DNA of 64,000 nt from Devosia crocina (GTDB lineage Bacteria > Pseudomonadota > Alphaproteobacteria > Rhizobiales > Devosiaceae), in the NCBI RefSeq assembly GCF_900116545.1, contig NZ_FPCK01000004.1:372001-436000 (forward strand), in the 5' to 3' direction. Positions 25,323 to 34,192 of the stretch are shown piece after piece; the stretch's first letter is position 1; every line of letters begins with the position of its first letter. Below the pieces are notes generated by a model. It saw only the letters and a list, made by a program, of their open reading frames with translations, did not search any database and was not told the origin of the DNA. The position numbers and the translations under genes were made by a program.

Positions 25323-27566
25323 CTAAGGCATGATCCGTCCGTCTATCATACGAAACCGCATCAGCTTTCCGCCCGGCAGTCGGGCCGGACTGTTTCGCAC
25401 CAATCTGGCCTCGGTAAGTGCCGTCTCAATAGCCTCGCCGCTCTCGCTAAGCGATTGCCAGCCTTTTGGCCGCAAAAGGAAGGTTAGCGGCTCCTTCCGA
25501 ATGTAGCCAAATTCTGAGGCGGCATCGCCTCTGGCCGCTCCCCAATCGGCAAAGTTGGCAGCATTGCGATCGAGCCAGGCTCGAACTTGGGCTAAGGCAT
25601 CCGGCTTCTTGTCAGGGCCGCGGGCTGCTGCCCAGTCGTGAGCGCAGCGCGCGACTTGTTCGAATGCATGTCCAGCAGACCAGGGCAGGATGCCCAATTC
25701 GATCGCTACTTCCCCCGCTGCCGCCAAGAGTGCGAAGTTGCCGAAGGCGCGGCGGGTCAGACCATCTGCATCCTGTCCCAGGTGAGCGGCTAGAAAGCGG
25801 GCTTGCAGGTCGCTCAGGGAAAGCCTTGCCGCAGCAATGTTGTGGGTCAATCGTTCGACGAAGGCCAAGGCAACATCACCTGTGCTCCGACTCGTGACGG
25901 CTTTGAAACAGTCTGACAGGGCCGCACCGTCGGAAAAACCGTGTAGGGTATCAAAGAGCCCGAACCCTTGACTTGCATCTGCCGGAAGGTCCATGACGCG
26001 TACAACTTGGCCTTCCCGCATCGCCGGGGCACCCGCCCATTCCGCGATTTTTTCTTCAAGGCTGATTTCGCCGCTAGACAAAAAGACCAACTGCCAGAAG
26101 GCCGGCTGCCGGGAGCGTCCCGCGCCACTGGCTCGCTGCTTACCTATTCCATTTCCCAGAGTGTAGCCGACCTGCGCGGCAGCACGCGGGTCAATCTGCG
26201 CGATTTCGTCAAGGATCAGAAGCCGATGGTGGTGGGATTCAGCCATGGCCTCGACACCGTTATCCGTGGCGCGCCAATTCCGAATTTCACGGCTGGCTGG
26301 TCCGAAAATGGATGCTGCGACAGCCAGGGCAGTGGATTTACCAGTCGACGACAAACCTCGCAAATGTACTCCAAAGGTGCCCTGGCCCGGCAGAAGTCCT
26401 ATGGCAAGGCCAGCGAAAGCGGCACAGAGGGCGAGGACCAGACGCGAATTCCCCATGGCAAGTGCGGCTACTTCATCCTTCCACAAAGCTAGGTCGTCCG
26501 CTGCACTGACGGGAGCCATGTCAAAACATCCGGACCGCACAGGCATGTCATCACATGTAAGACCGACCGTTCCGGTTGGCCCGAGATAGTGATCACCATG
26601 CCAACCCCCGCGCTCAACCAGCCGCAAGCGAGTGGTGATCCGGGCCAGCCGCAGATGCGCAACGATCACGGCCATCCCGGAAGTGACGTGAATATCAAGC
26701 CCCCCGTCGACGAGGTGGGACACGACGCGTCGCCAGAAAAAAATAAGGTCCCGCTCGGTGATTTTGAGTCTTTGCTCGACACCATCACGATCGATCATCC
26801 AGACCAGCCGAGACCAATCCGTACCATCTTCAGTGCGGATGACGGTTGTCGCCATGACAGGGCCACACACCCTAAACGGGTTGCCATCCTCGTCGTAAGC
26901 CCACAGTCCGGAGCGGCGTAGCCAGGTGGACCCGGCCGGTGTCACACCAGGAAAGACCAATAGGGGATCGTCGATCCAGGTGCGGGCGAGCCCACCGAGT
27001 TGCAGACGCAAAATGGCCCATGACTGACCCTCGGGCGCGACAATGAAATCTTCCGACCACGTTTCAGGAGTGACGAGGGTGGATGCATCGGTCATGCTCA
27101 AACCAGCAATTAAAACCCGCTTACCCGCCAATCGCGACTTAAGACTGAGGGCATCGCTTACGGAAGTCGCAAGAAAAACCTGGTGCCCGGATATGTGATG
27201 AAGTGCCAAGACATCGGCGAGATCACTTACGGCAATGATTACGGTGTCCGACGCGCCGATGGAGAAATGCGCCGAGCCCCCCTCGGGCATCCAAGTCCGC
27301 GCACGCCCGGCGGCGTCGACAATCAGCAGACCACAAATGCGGCCCAAGCCATCGCGCACTGGTCCGATAAGACCGCCCTTCCAGAGACGGAGCTCGCCTG
27401 GCGGCAGGCCATGCCGAGCCAGATAGGGATGGGTGGAGGGCGCAGGTACACAAGCGGCCCAGACGCGCATCACGGCGTCCGGGCCCTCATTTTCATCATC
27501 CATCAAATCGAGCGGCGTGAGCATCATGCGCCAAGTCTCGCGCCGCCCTTGGCAAGGCACAAACAT
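25323..27566 (-). CDS. DUF927-domain helicase-type protein with a degenerate toprim-like region
   Basis: A 747-residue protein of the kind annotated as plasmid or phage-satellite primase-helicase. An N-terminal segment (about 35-175) has the toprim-like layout of DnaG-type primases, but the acidic Glu and Asp-x-Asp residues are absent (VIIAVSDLADVLALHH, VLIAGLSMTDA), so primase activity is doubtful. The central DUF927 ATPase has Walker A GLSSTGKST (about 405-411), Walker B LLILDEIAQID (about 450) and FLSSGEISLEEK. ATG 27566 lies 2 bp after the recombinase stop (TAAAGATG), consistent with coupling; ATG 27527 is an alternative. It is likely the replication or unwinding protein of the island. 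Confidence 0.8.
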   Translation of the reverse strand: MFVPCQGRRETWRMMLTPLDLMDDENEGPDAVMRVWAACVPAPSTHPYLARHGLPPGELRLWKGGLIGPVRDGLGRICGLLIVDAAGRARTWMPEGGSAHFSIGASDTVIIAVSDLADVLALHHISGHQVFLATSVSDALSLKSRLAGKRVLIAGLSMTDASTLVTPETWSEDFIVAPEGQSWAILRLQLGGLARTWIDDPLLVFPGVTPAGSTWLRRSGLWAYDEDGNPFRVCGPVMATTVIRTEDGTDWSRLVWMIDRDGVEQRLKITERDLIFFWRRVVSHLVDGGLDIHVTSGMAVIVAHLRLARITTRLRLVERGGWHGDHYLGPTGTVGLTCDDMPVRSGCFDMAPVSAADDLALWKDEVAALAMGNSRLVLALCAAFAGLAIGLLPGQGTFGVHLRGLSSTGKSTALAVAASIFGPASREIRNWRATDNGVEAMAESHHHRLLILDEIAQIDPRAAAQVGYTLGNGIGKQRASGAGRSRQPAFWQLVFLSSGEISLEEKIAEWAGAPAMREGQVVRVMDLPADASQGFGLFDTLHGFSDGAALSDCFKAVTSRSTGDVALAFVERLTHNIAAARLSLSDLQARFLAAHLGQDADGLTRRAFGNFALLAAAGEVAIELGILPWSAGHAFEQVARCAHDWAAARGPDKKPDALAQVRAWLDRNAANFADWGAARGDAASEFGYIRKEPLTFLLRPKGWQSLSESGEAIETALTEARLVRNSPARLPGGKLMRFRMIDGRIMP

Positions 27567-27568
27567 CT

Positions 27569-28522
27569 TTAGGGAAGTTTCGGCCTAAGGGCTTCGGAAA
27601 GCTTGAGGGGAGGCGATGCCTTCTCGTCCGCCCTGTCGACCATGTCCTGGCTTGCACGGACCGTGGCCTCAAGTTTCCAGCCAGAACTGCGGCGCGCATA
27701 AGCCTTGCCGGCAGTGCGGAGCGAACCGTGGCCAACAGCGGCTGCGATTTCGGCCGCGCTCTTGCCGGCCGCCTTCATATTGGCGATGGCCTGGTGGCGG
27801 GTAGTGTAGAGTGCAAAGGGCTCGACCCCGACACGGCGGCACGCGCGACGCAGCCTTCCGCCGAGCCTGTCCAGCAAACGCGCCAGCTCGCCCTGACTGG
27901 CGGTCGCGAAACTCTCGATCAGGCGATGGATCGAGGCTTGCTCCTGATGCGAGATACCAGAAAGGTCAAGCTCCCTAAATTCACCGAGGCCGCGACCATT
28001 GGTGGCCTTGCGCGTGCGAACAACCAAAAGAGATCCTTGCAGATCAGCGTCAGAATACTCAGAAGGTCTGAGGCCCAGAAAGACGCCGTGCACGAGAAGG
28101 AGCACAAGCAGCTTATCCTCGATCGTGCCGCGAGTGAGCAGGAATTTGCCGACGCGGTGCAACTCCCACTTGTCGACTTGTTTGCGCTTCCTGGCCGAGG
28201 TGCGTGGCTCAGCGGTCTTGGGGCGCGGACGCGGCCGGGACGCCAGCGCCTGGCGATGGGCATGCTCGCTCACATCGTCCAGGTCGCCACGCTCGACGGC
28301 TTTGTCCACCGCCCATGCCAATGCAGCGTAATATTTTCGGATACTGGCTGGCCTATATTCGTCATCCTGGGTGCCAAGGCAGAGAATGACTTCGAGCAAT
28401 GTCGCCTCGCGCCCTTTGGATGTCTCCGCCCGCCGCGTGAGCATGTCCAGGCGCTTACGATACTCTTCCTCGGTCGTACTCTGGCGCGTTACCGCTCTTC
28501 CTAAGCCATCAACCTTTTCCAT
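27569..28522 (-). CDS. Divergent tyrosine recombinase/integrase-like protein
   Basis: A 317-residue protein with a basic, Arg/Pro-rich linker (about 95-115) and a C-terminal catalytic-like domain: Arg in VFLGLRPSEYSDADL, ALYTTRHQAIANMKAAG (box II with Arg-His but Tyr instead of the first His), AAAVGHGSLRTAGKAYAR (Gly-His and a candidate nucleophile Tyr). It is more divergent than the second integrase. ATG 28522 is preferred because GGGGAA precedes it; an open extension to 28654 would run into the palindrome at 28637-28685. It precedes the DUF927 gene by 2 bp, so both are probably expressed from the palindromic region upstream. Confidence 0.75.
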   Translation of the reverse strand: MEKVDGLGRAVTRQSTTEEEYRKRLDMLTRRAETSKGREATLLEVILCLGTQDDEYRPASIRKYYAALAWAVDKAVERGDLDDVSEHAHRQALASRPRPRPKTAEPRTSARKRKQVDKWELHRVGKFLLTRGTIEDKLLVLLLVHGVFLGLRPSEYSDADLQGSLLVVRTRKATNGRGLGEFRELDLSGISHQEQASIHRLIESFATASQGELARLLDRLGGRLRRACRRVGVEPFALYTTRHQAIANMKAAGKSAAEIAAAVGHGSLRTAGKAYARRSSGWKLEATVRASQDMVDRADEKASPPLKLSEALRPKLP

Positions 28523-28616
28523 GCCAGTTTCCCCGTTACTCGACGGAATTTTCCGTCGTGCGAACGCTGGAGCAAGGTCTGGCAAGGTACAAATCGAGCA
28601 GATGAAAAGGTGCGCG

Positions 28617-28704
28617 GTAACGCGGTATCGGTGTCGAGGTAACACTTTTCTCACAACCGCAGAGCTTGTGGGAAAAGTGTTACCTGATGCAGATTTGGTG
28701 TTAC
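28617..28704. promoter_or_regulatory. Symmetric GTAAC/GTTAC array with a 20-bp inverted repeat (candidate operator)
   Basis: Arms 28637-28656 and 28666-28685 are inverted copies with one mismatch, starting AGGTAACACTTTTC, around a 9-bp centre. Further GTAAC and GTTAC words at 28617 and 28700 extend the symmetry. It sits in the 212-bp gap between the two recombinase genes, upstream of the recombinase/DUF927 pair, and shares its core word with the array at 25236-25307. A binding site for an element-encoded protein is the simplest reading. Confidence 0.75.
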
Positions 28705-28734
28705 CAGCAGCGCGGGGCCGTGCCGAGGCGACGC

Positions 28735-30414
28735 CTACTTGAACTCGATCTTGTCGAACCAGGCGAGCTCTTCGACGGTCGGCAGTGGAGAGCCATAGCG
28801 GGCCGAGACGTGCCTGCCGCGGGCCTTACCCTGAGCTTTGTCTTCGCTTCCCTGCGAAGGCTCGTGGCCCATGAACATATTCCTCACGGCAAGTGGGATC
28901 CCGGCATCATCGCAGCGCTTCGCGAAGGTGTGGCGAGCGCTGTAGGCGACGATACGGCGATCCGAGGTTATGCCGCGAACCAGGCGGTTCGCGCGCTTGG
29001 AAAGCGCCGAGGACGAGTTGCCATATTGGTCGGGAGTCTCGTTTGGAAAGAGCCGCGCATTCGGCCCATCTTCTCGGCGGCGCCTGGCTATGAGTTCTAA
29101 CAGGCCGTCATCGAGGAGCTCCTGCGCCAGCGGAAATATCCGGCGCGCAGCATTGGATTTGAGCTGCAACTGCGAGCGCCGGAGCGCGTGGTTCTCGTCG
29201 CCATCGAAGTCGAAATGCAGCAGGTCCACACAAAGCCGACCATATAACTCACGGAAATCCGATACGCAGAGCTGGGTGAACTCGTGCAGTCGCAGGCCCT
29301 GGCGGCAGTTGAAGCGCGGCCACCAATAGTCTGCTGACGTTTTGGGCTTCCTGCTGGTCTCGAGCAAAATTGCATGCTCGATTTCCGGTGTAAAAGGCAG
29401 GCGCACCTCTACATCCAGAAGATCCTCTTCGTCTACCTCCTGCTCGGATTGGACATTGGCGACGGGATTGCTCTCGAGGTACCCCTTCCTGACGAGATAG
29501 TCGAAAATGCCGCGGATCGTACTGAGATATTTGGCATTGACGGTTGTGTCGCTGATCGGCGGCAGTGGGGTTGCACGTTTGGCATTGAGCGCGATCGCCT
29601 TCACCGGATCATCGGTCTTCAGATGCTTGATTGCATCAAGGGGCATTTGATCGATCAAATCCCGATACCGCAGCATGTCCTCCTTTTTGTATTCATGTAC
29701 CGGCTTGTCGCCAATCGTGGACACGAAGACACGCAGCTTGGTGCCGACTTCAGCCAGATACTTTGCTGACCTGCGTTTTTTGCGCAGGTCGGCAACATGC
29801 CCCTCAATATGTGCCGTCAACGGCTTCTTGGCCTCTGGATGCAGCGTTCCTAGTCGCATGGCATCCACAACCGCCTGTGCCAAATTCTGCGGCGTCGGGA
29901 CGATGAGGGCAGGTGCGGCCGGCGTCGTACGCGTGACATCACTGGAGACGGCAGGCTTGGGGGGGATCACTCCTACAGGTTTCTGGCAGCCGACAACAAG
30001 CTGCTGAGCAAGAGCCGTTTTCAGGTCTTGATCACCAGAAGCTGCCGCTGAATCGCAGCTGAGTGCGCTGTCTTCGTTCCCGGTGCTCAAGCTATCGAGA
30101 AGCATGCGATATTTGGCGCGTTCCGCCCAAGCCCGACCGTCACGATCAAAATCATCCATGACGCGGCCGAGGACGACATTCAACGCATCGCGTGCGCCGG
30201 GCTTGAGCCCAGCGTCGCGCAATATCGCGAATGCCTCTTCGACCAGCAAGACCAGTATCCACGCTCTTTGCCGGGCCACCCGCATATTGCATGTGCGCAA
30301 TGATCTGCGGATATCCGAACTGCCAAGGCGATCGATCAGGTCGACTGGTATCGTCTTGCGAAACCAGAAGACCGGACCTCGCCGGTGCACGAACGATGCA
30401 ATGGACTTAAGCAA
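28735..30414 (-). CDS. Tyrosine-type integrase of the tRNA-Ser island
   Basis: A 559-residue integrase: N-terminal DUF6538-like segment (about 1-35, VFWFRKTIPVDL), a linker, a core-binding helical domain (about 205-320) and a catalytic domain (about 345-545). Catalytic positions seen are Arg in CRQGLRLHEFTQL, Lys region QLKSNAARRIFPL, AYSARHTFAKR, FMGHEPSQG and the terminal Tyr in RHVSARYGSPLP. It is transcribed away from tRNA-Ser(GGA), whose 3' end is 91 bp from its start codon, the usual arrangement for integration into a tRNA 3' end. Confidence 0.9.
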   Translation of the reverse strand: MLKSIASFVHRRGPVFWFRKTIPVDLIDRLGSSDIRRSLRTCNMRVARQRAWILVLLVEEAFAILRDAGLKPGARDALNVVLGRVMDDFDRDGRAWAERAKYRMLLDSLSTGNEDSALSCDSAAASGDQDLKTALAQQLVVGCQKPVGVIPPKPAVSSDVTRTTPAAPALIVPTPQNLAQAVVDAMRLGTLHPEAKKPLTAHIEGHVADLRKKRRSAKYLAEVGTKLRVFVSTIGDKPVHEYKKEDMLRYRDLIDQMPLDAIKHLKTDDPVKAIALNAKRATPLPPISDTTVNAKYLSTIRGIFDYLVRKGYLESNPVANVQSEQEVDEEDLLDVEVRLPFTPEIEHAILLETSRKPKTSADYWWPRFNCRQGLRLHEFTQLCVSDFRELYGRLCVDLLHFDFDGDENHALRRSQLQLKSNAARRIFPLAQELLDDGLLELIARRRREDGPNARLFPNETPDQYGNSSSALSKRANRLVRGITSDRRIVAYSARHTFAKRCDDAGIPLAVRNMFMGHEPSQGSEDKAQGKARGRHVSARYGSPLPTVEELAWFDKIEFK

Positions 30415-30505
30415 GGAACAAACACTCCGTCGATGTGACGGGATGCTGTGACAGAATCCGTATTTTGATTCGGATTCAAGCCTAGCAATTTCAATGGCTT
30501 AGAAG

Positions 30506-30595
30506 TGGCGGAGAGAGAGGGATTCGAACCCTCGAGACGGTTACCCGCCTACACACTTTCCAGGCGTGCGCCTTCGACCACTCGGCCATCTCTCC
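30506..30595 (-). tRNA. tRNA-Ser(GGA)
   Basis: Read on the minus strand: acceptor GGAGAGA paired with TCTCTCC, D-arm TGGCCGAGTGG, anticodon loop CTGGAAA with anticodon GGA at 30559-30561, long class-II variable arm, T-loop GGTTCGAATCC, encoded CCA. It is the presumed integration site of the neighbouring island. An inverted repeat GAATCCG/CGGATTC at 30454-30477 lies downstream of its 3' end and may be a terminator or an integrase arm site. Confidence 0.97.
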
Positions 30596-30776
30596 GCATC
30601 GCGTGGCAGATTTTTAAGTCTGCGGACGGCTTTGATTGCCGGGTGCGAGCGTGGCGCAATATAGCGATGAACCGTTTGGGCGCAAGCGGGAGTTATATGT
30701 TTTTGTCACACGGGGACATCCCTTGTGGATAGCCCCTGCGGCATGGCACAAGAAGACCGATGTGCGGGACGGGTGA

Positions 30777-31100
30777 ATGCGGACTGTTTTGAGGATAATC
30801 GGCACCTGGCTGATCGGCCTGGCGCTGGTTCTGCTGGTGATCGACGGCACCAAATCGCTGGCAGCCAATGCCATCGTGATGACGAGCCTGGGGGATGGCT
30901 GGACGGCGATCCACCCCGGGAGCATCGAGGCTGTCAGCGCGTTTTTTTCGAGCCGGTTGTTTGCCGACCTGCTGGCGAGCCTTTTTGCCTCGCTTCTAAC
31001 CTATCCCGCCTTTGCGGTGATCGGGGTTCCCGGCATCGTCCTGGCGCTTCTGGGCCGCAGGCCGCGCAGCCAGCGGTTTTTGCGCACCGAAGAAATCTGA
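30777..31100 (+). CDS. Small inner-membrane protein, function unknown
   Basis: A 107-residue protein with two hydrophobic helices (about 5-30 and 62-92) separated by a polar loop (TSLGDGWTAIHPGSIEAV), and a basic C-terminal tail RRPRSQRFLRTEEI. ATG 30777 follows GGGACGGG. It precedes msrA by 51 bp on the same strand. I do not recognise the family; proteins of this form are common and conserved in the order. Confidence 0.72.
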   Translation: MRTVLRIIGTWLIGLALVLLVIDGTKSLAANAIVMTSLGDGWTAIHPGSIEAVSAFFSSRLFADLLASLFASLLTYPAFAVIGVPGIVLALLGRRPRSQRFLRTEEI

Positions 31101-31151
31101 CCTAAAAAGGGGGCTTGCCAGTCCCCATATAGGGGCGGAAAGGAAACGCTC

Positions 31152-31808
31152 ATGTTCTTCCGCACCAAACCCACAACCATTCCCACACCTGAGGCATCCC
31201 TGCCCGGCCGTACGGCGGAAATGCCCGTTGCGCCGGACCATTTCGTCAATGGCGCCAGCCTCAAGGGCCCCTATCCCACTGAAAGCGAAACGATTTATTT
31301 CGGTCTTGGCTGCTTCTGGGGCGCCGAGCGGCTGTTCTGGACCCTGCCCGGCGTCGTTGTCACCGCCGTAGGCTATCAGGGCGGGCATACGCCCAATCCG
31401 AGCTATGAAGAGGTTTGTTCGGGCCGCACCGGGCATACCGAGGCGGTCAAGGTGGTCTATGACCCCAAGGTGATATCGCTTGAAACCCTGCTCAGGACGT
31501 TCTGGGAAGAGCACGACCCGACCCAGGGCATGCGCCAGGGCAATGACGTGGGCACGCAGTACCGTTCGGCCATCTATACGACGACGCCCGAGCAGGCCGA
31601 GATCGTGAGCCGGAGCAAGGCTGCCTATGAAAACGCCTTGCGCGAAAAGGGCCTAGGGCCGATCACCACCGAGATCGGGTCAGCGGGCCCATTCTTTTAT
31701 GCCGAAACCTACCACCAGCAATATCTGGCCAAGAACCCCAATGGCTATTGCGGGCTCAACGGCACCGGCGTCAGCTGCCCGATCGGGCTCGGGGTTGCAG
31801 CCGAATAG
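31152..31808 (+). CDS. msrA: Peptide-methionine (S)-S-oxide reductase
   Basis: Repairs oxidised methionine in proteins with thioredoxin as electron donor, in the cytoplasm. The 218-residue product has the catalytic GCFWGAE motif with Cys54, followed by [31 protein letters not shown] and [13 protein letters not shown]. Length and N-terminal extension match the long alphaproteobacterial MsrA type. AAAGGAAA precedes the ATG. There is no fused MsrB domain. Confidence 0.96.
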   Translation: MFFRTKPTTIPTPEASLPGRTAEMPVAPDHFVNGASLKGPYPTESETIYFGLGCFWGAERLFWTLPGVVVTAVGYQGGHTPNPSYEEVCSGRTGHTEAVKVVYDPKVISLETLLRTFWEEHDPTQGMRQGNDVGTQYRSAIYTTTPEQAEIVSRSKAAYENALREKGLGPITTEIGSAGPFFYAETYHQQYLAKNPNGYCGLNGTGVSCPIGLGVAAE

Positions 31809-31941
31809 GGGCTGTGCGCACCGGGCATAAACGGGCACAAAAAGGGCGGGGACAAGTGCTCCGCCCAAGGCGCGGAAGCGCAGCAGATTATTGCCCAGGC
31901 GCTGCGGATCGGTGCCATCTTTGTTAGCATCTGGTGAACAC

Positions 31942-32319
31942 ATGACGCCGCTTTACCCCGACATCATGCACAGAGGCGGTTTCGAGGTCTTTGTTGCGGG
32001 GCTCCCGGCGGCAACGCTGGTGCGCCAATGGCGCGACGATTCGGTGGCCAAGGTTGGCGGCAAGATTTTTGCCCTGCTCGATCGCGATCCCGGCGAGGTC
32101 TGGTGCAAGACATCGGACCTGTCCTTTGCGCTTCTGACCGAGTTGCCCGGCATTCGCCCCGCACCCTATTTTGCCCGGGCCAAGTGGGTGGCGATCTCCG
32201 CCTCCAGTCCCCTCTCGGGCGACGAGATCAAAGCCTATGTCACCGAGGCGCATCGGCTCGTCGCGGCGCGGCTGAGCCAGAAAGTGCGGATTGCGCTGGG
32301 GCTCGGAGATCTGGGGTGA
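31942..32319 (+). CDS. MmcQ/YjbR-family protein
   Basis: A 125-residue cytoplasmic protein of the YjbR/MmcQ double-wing fold: VGGKIFALLDRDPGEVWCKTSD and APYFARAKWVAIS are typical. ATG 31942 gives the usual family length; the upstream extension from 31891 has no counterpart. The family is DNA-binding-like by structure but its role is unclear. It is convergent with the following pseudo-protease gene. Confidence 0.82.
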   Translation: MTPLYPDIMHRGGFEVFVAGLPAATLVRQWRDDSVAKVGGKIFALLDRDPGEVWCKTSDLSFALLTELPGIRPAPYFARAKWVAISASSPLSGDEIKAYVTEAHRLVAARLSQKVRIALGLGDLG

Positions 32320-32441
32320 GAGCCACCTGAATCTGGGCGCGCCAGCCCCCGCCCCTATGGGGCGAGGGCCGGCACTGGGTTGCCAAGGTTTGGATTGCCG
32401 GACGCGCTCGGACGAAACGCTTTGGCAAAAGAGCCCCCGCT

Positions 32442-33344
32442 CTACTGCAATTGCGGTTTGACCAGGAAATCGTTGCGGTCGGCAGTTTTGACGCGGACCC
32501 AGGATTCGCGGCCCGAACGGAGGATGCGCATGGAAAATTCCGAGCCCGCGGGAGCCTTGGCCCAGAGCTTTCGGTAGAAGTCGCCGAGGCTTTCGATCTC
32601 TTCGCCATCGAGTTCGGAGATGATGTCGCCCTGCTTGAGGCCGGCAGTGTCGGCGGGGCCGCCGTCGGACACGTTCATCACCACCACGCCATTGTTGCGC
32701 TCGGCTGAGAAAACGCCGAGCCAGGGGCGGGCCTCGCGCTGCGGGCGCCCCTTGGTGACCATGTCGTCGAGAATGGGTTTCAGGAGATCGATCGGCACGA
32801 TCATGTTGATGTCGGTGGTGTCTCCGGCATGCAGCATCTGCAGGCGCAGCGAACCGATGCCGATCAGGCTGTCATTGCTGTCGAGCAAGGCCGCGCCGCC
32901 CCAGCAAGGGTGATAGGGCGCGGTAAACATGGCCTCATCGAGCATATATTCCCAGTAACCGGCAAATTCCTGCTTGGCGACGATCTCGTTGACCACCTCC
33001 TCGCCCTCGCCATCGACCATGCGGGTGACATCGCGCACGCGCGCTCCGCCGGAACTGCCGAGCCGCAGCGCGGGCAGGTCGAGATCGCCCAGAGCCTGAA
33101 CCAGGCCGAAGCCGGTTTCCTGATCATAGCCCACGACATGGGCGGGCAGGACGCGCTCGTCATGGGTTGTGAGCCAGACCTCTTCGGCCTCGGTGATCAG
33201 ATAGCCGATGGTGACGACGAGGCCCTCGTCGTTGATGACGGCGCCGCTGCCTTCGCGCAGGGTGCCCAGGGTCGAGGCCGTATAGGCGGTTTCCGGAACC
33301 TGGGCGCGGACGGCAACGATGGAATGGCGCGCAGTGGTGGACAT
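32442..33344 (-). CDS. HtrA/DegP-like protein with PDZ domain, catalytic triad lost
   Basis: A 300-residue protein with the trypsin-like double beta-barrel of S1C proteases (about 10-185) and a C-terminal PDZ domain (about 200-290, PWLGVFSAERNNGVVVMNVSDGGPADTAGLKQGDIIS). No signal peptide. All three catalytic positions are replaced: the His motif is IGYLITEAEEV instead of TNxHV, the Asp motif YDQETGFGLV instead of DxxxDLA, and the Ser motif HPCWGGAALL instead of GNSGGP. It should therefore bind rather than cut. ATG 33344 has AGAGGGG at a proper distance; an in-frame ATG at 33350 abuts that site. Confidence 0.85.
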   Translation of the reverse strand: MSTTARHSIVAVRAQVPETAYTASTLGTLREGSGAVINDEGLVVTIGYLITEAEEVWLTTHDERVLPAHVVGYDQETGFGLVQALGDLDLPALRLGSSGGARVRDVTRMVDGEGEEVVNEIVAKQEFAGYWEYMLDEAMFTAPYHPCWGGAALLDSNDSLIGIGSLRLQMLHAGDTTDINMIVPIDLLKPILDDMVTKGRPQREARPWLGVFSAERNNGVVVMNVSDGGPADTAGLKQGDIISELDGEEIESLGDFYRKLWAKAPAGSEFSMRILRSGRESWVRVKTADRNDFLVKPQLQ

Positions 33345-33449
33345 GGTCATCCCCTCTTGGTGCTTTGGTTTATAGATATGCCGGGCAGACGGCGGCGCAA
33401 GGTTTGCCCGGTTGTGAGCACGGGGATGTGTGCGAGCCGCGGTGATGAG

Positions 33450-34049
33450 CTAGCCGAGAACCTTGAAATCGAGATGGGTGGCGAAGCGGGTGTGCCGGGC
33501 GGCGGTGGGTTCGAGTTTCGCCGTCAGTCCGTCCCAGAGCCGGTTGCCATCGCCGGCAAGAAGCGGCACGAGCTTGATGTGGAGCGTGTCCACCGCCCCG
33601 GCATTGAGATAGTGGCGCAGGGTCGATACGCCACCGGCAATGGCGACATCGCCGGCGCCGGCGGCCTGCCTGACATGGGCAAGGGCTGTTTCCGGCCCCG
33701 CGTCAACGAAATGAAACGTGGTGCCGCCTTCAAGTTCCAGCGGCGGGCGCGGATGGTGCGTCAAAACGAAAACCGGCGCATGGTAGGGCGGGTTGGGACC
33801 CCACCAGCCAGTCCAATCGGCTTCCCAGGGGCCCGGGCCGGGCGCGGCATACATGTTTCGCCCCATGACGAAGGCGCCGTAGTCGCTGATGGCCCTGATT
33901 TCGGCGCTGTTATTCTCAGCATCTTCGAACATCCAGCGGGCGAGCTGGCGCGGATCGATGCTGCCGAACGGGCGCTCGCGCGACTGGCCGAGCCCGGTGC
34001 CGAATCCATCGAGCGTCAGCATCATATGGGCATGAACAGATTGGACCAT
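33450..34049 (-). CDS. Dihydrofolate-reductase-like (RibD C-terminal) family protein
   Basis: A 199-residue protein of the RibD_C/DHFR-like superfamily: MMLTLDGFGTG at the start, GAFVMGRNMYAAPGPGPW, VFVLTHHPRPPL, and VAIAGGVSTLRHYLNAGAVDTLHIKLVPLLAGDGNRLW. ATG 34049 follows GGGGGAGG; a longer frame to 34106 lacks support. Members are NADPH-dependent reductases of unknown substrate. It is divergent from the Mn-catalase gene. Confidence 0.88.
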   Translation of the reverse strand: MVQSVHAHMMLTLDGFGTGLGQSRERPFGSIDPRQLARWMFEDAENNSAEIRAISDYGAFVMGRNMYAAPGPGPWEADWTGWWGPNPPYHAPVFVLTHHPRPPLELEGGTTFHFVDAGPETALAHVRQAAGAGDVAIAGGVSTLRHYLNAGAVDTLHIKLVPLLAGDGNRLWDGLTAKLEPTAARHTRFATHLDFKVLG

Positions 34050-34192
34050 GGCGGCCTCCCCCTGGCTGTCACTCTCCATCAGGCCCATGCGCGGCTTGCC
34101 CGTCAATCGATAACTCCGGTTATCGGATGGGCGCCTTTGGAAACTCTGGGGCCGGCAGCCGTTCGCCCAGCATCAATCCAAAGGAGACCGAC

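Larger units (their letters stand above)
25230..30505. mobile_element. Integrative element in tRNA-Ser(GGA); left border not determined
   Basis: The two recombinases, the DUF927 protein and the two GTAAC arrays form a compact unit ending at the tRNA-Ser 3' end. The nucleosidase-STAND-like gene (21697-24813) is probably cargo, which would move the left border to about 21.4-21.7 kb. No capsid, terminase, relaxase or conjugation gene is seen, so it resembles a satellite-like island. I searched by eye for a left copy of the tRNA 3' end and found none in the window. Confidence 0.65.

Noticed and set aside
31844..31866. Hairpin GGGCGG/CCGCCC after msrA as its terminator
   Set aside because: The run of A precedes the stem, so the T tract would be on the minus strand, where no gene needs it. 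Not listed as an msrA terminator.
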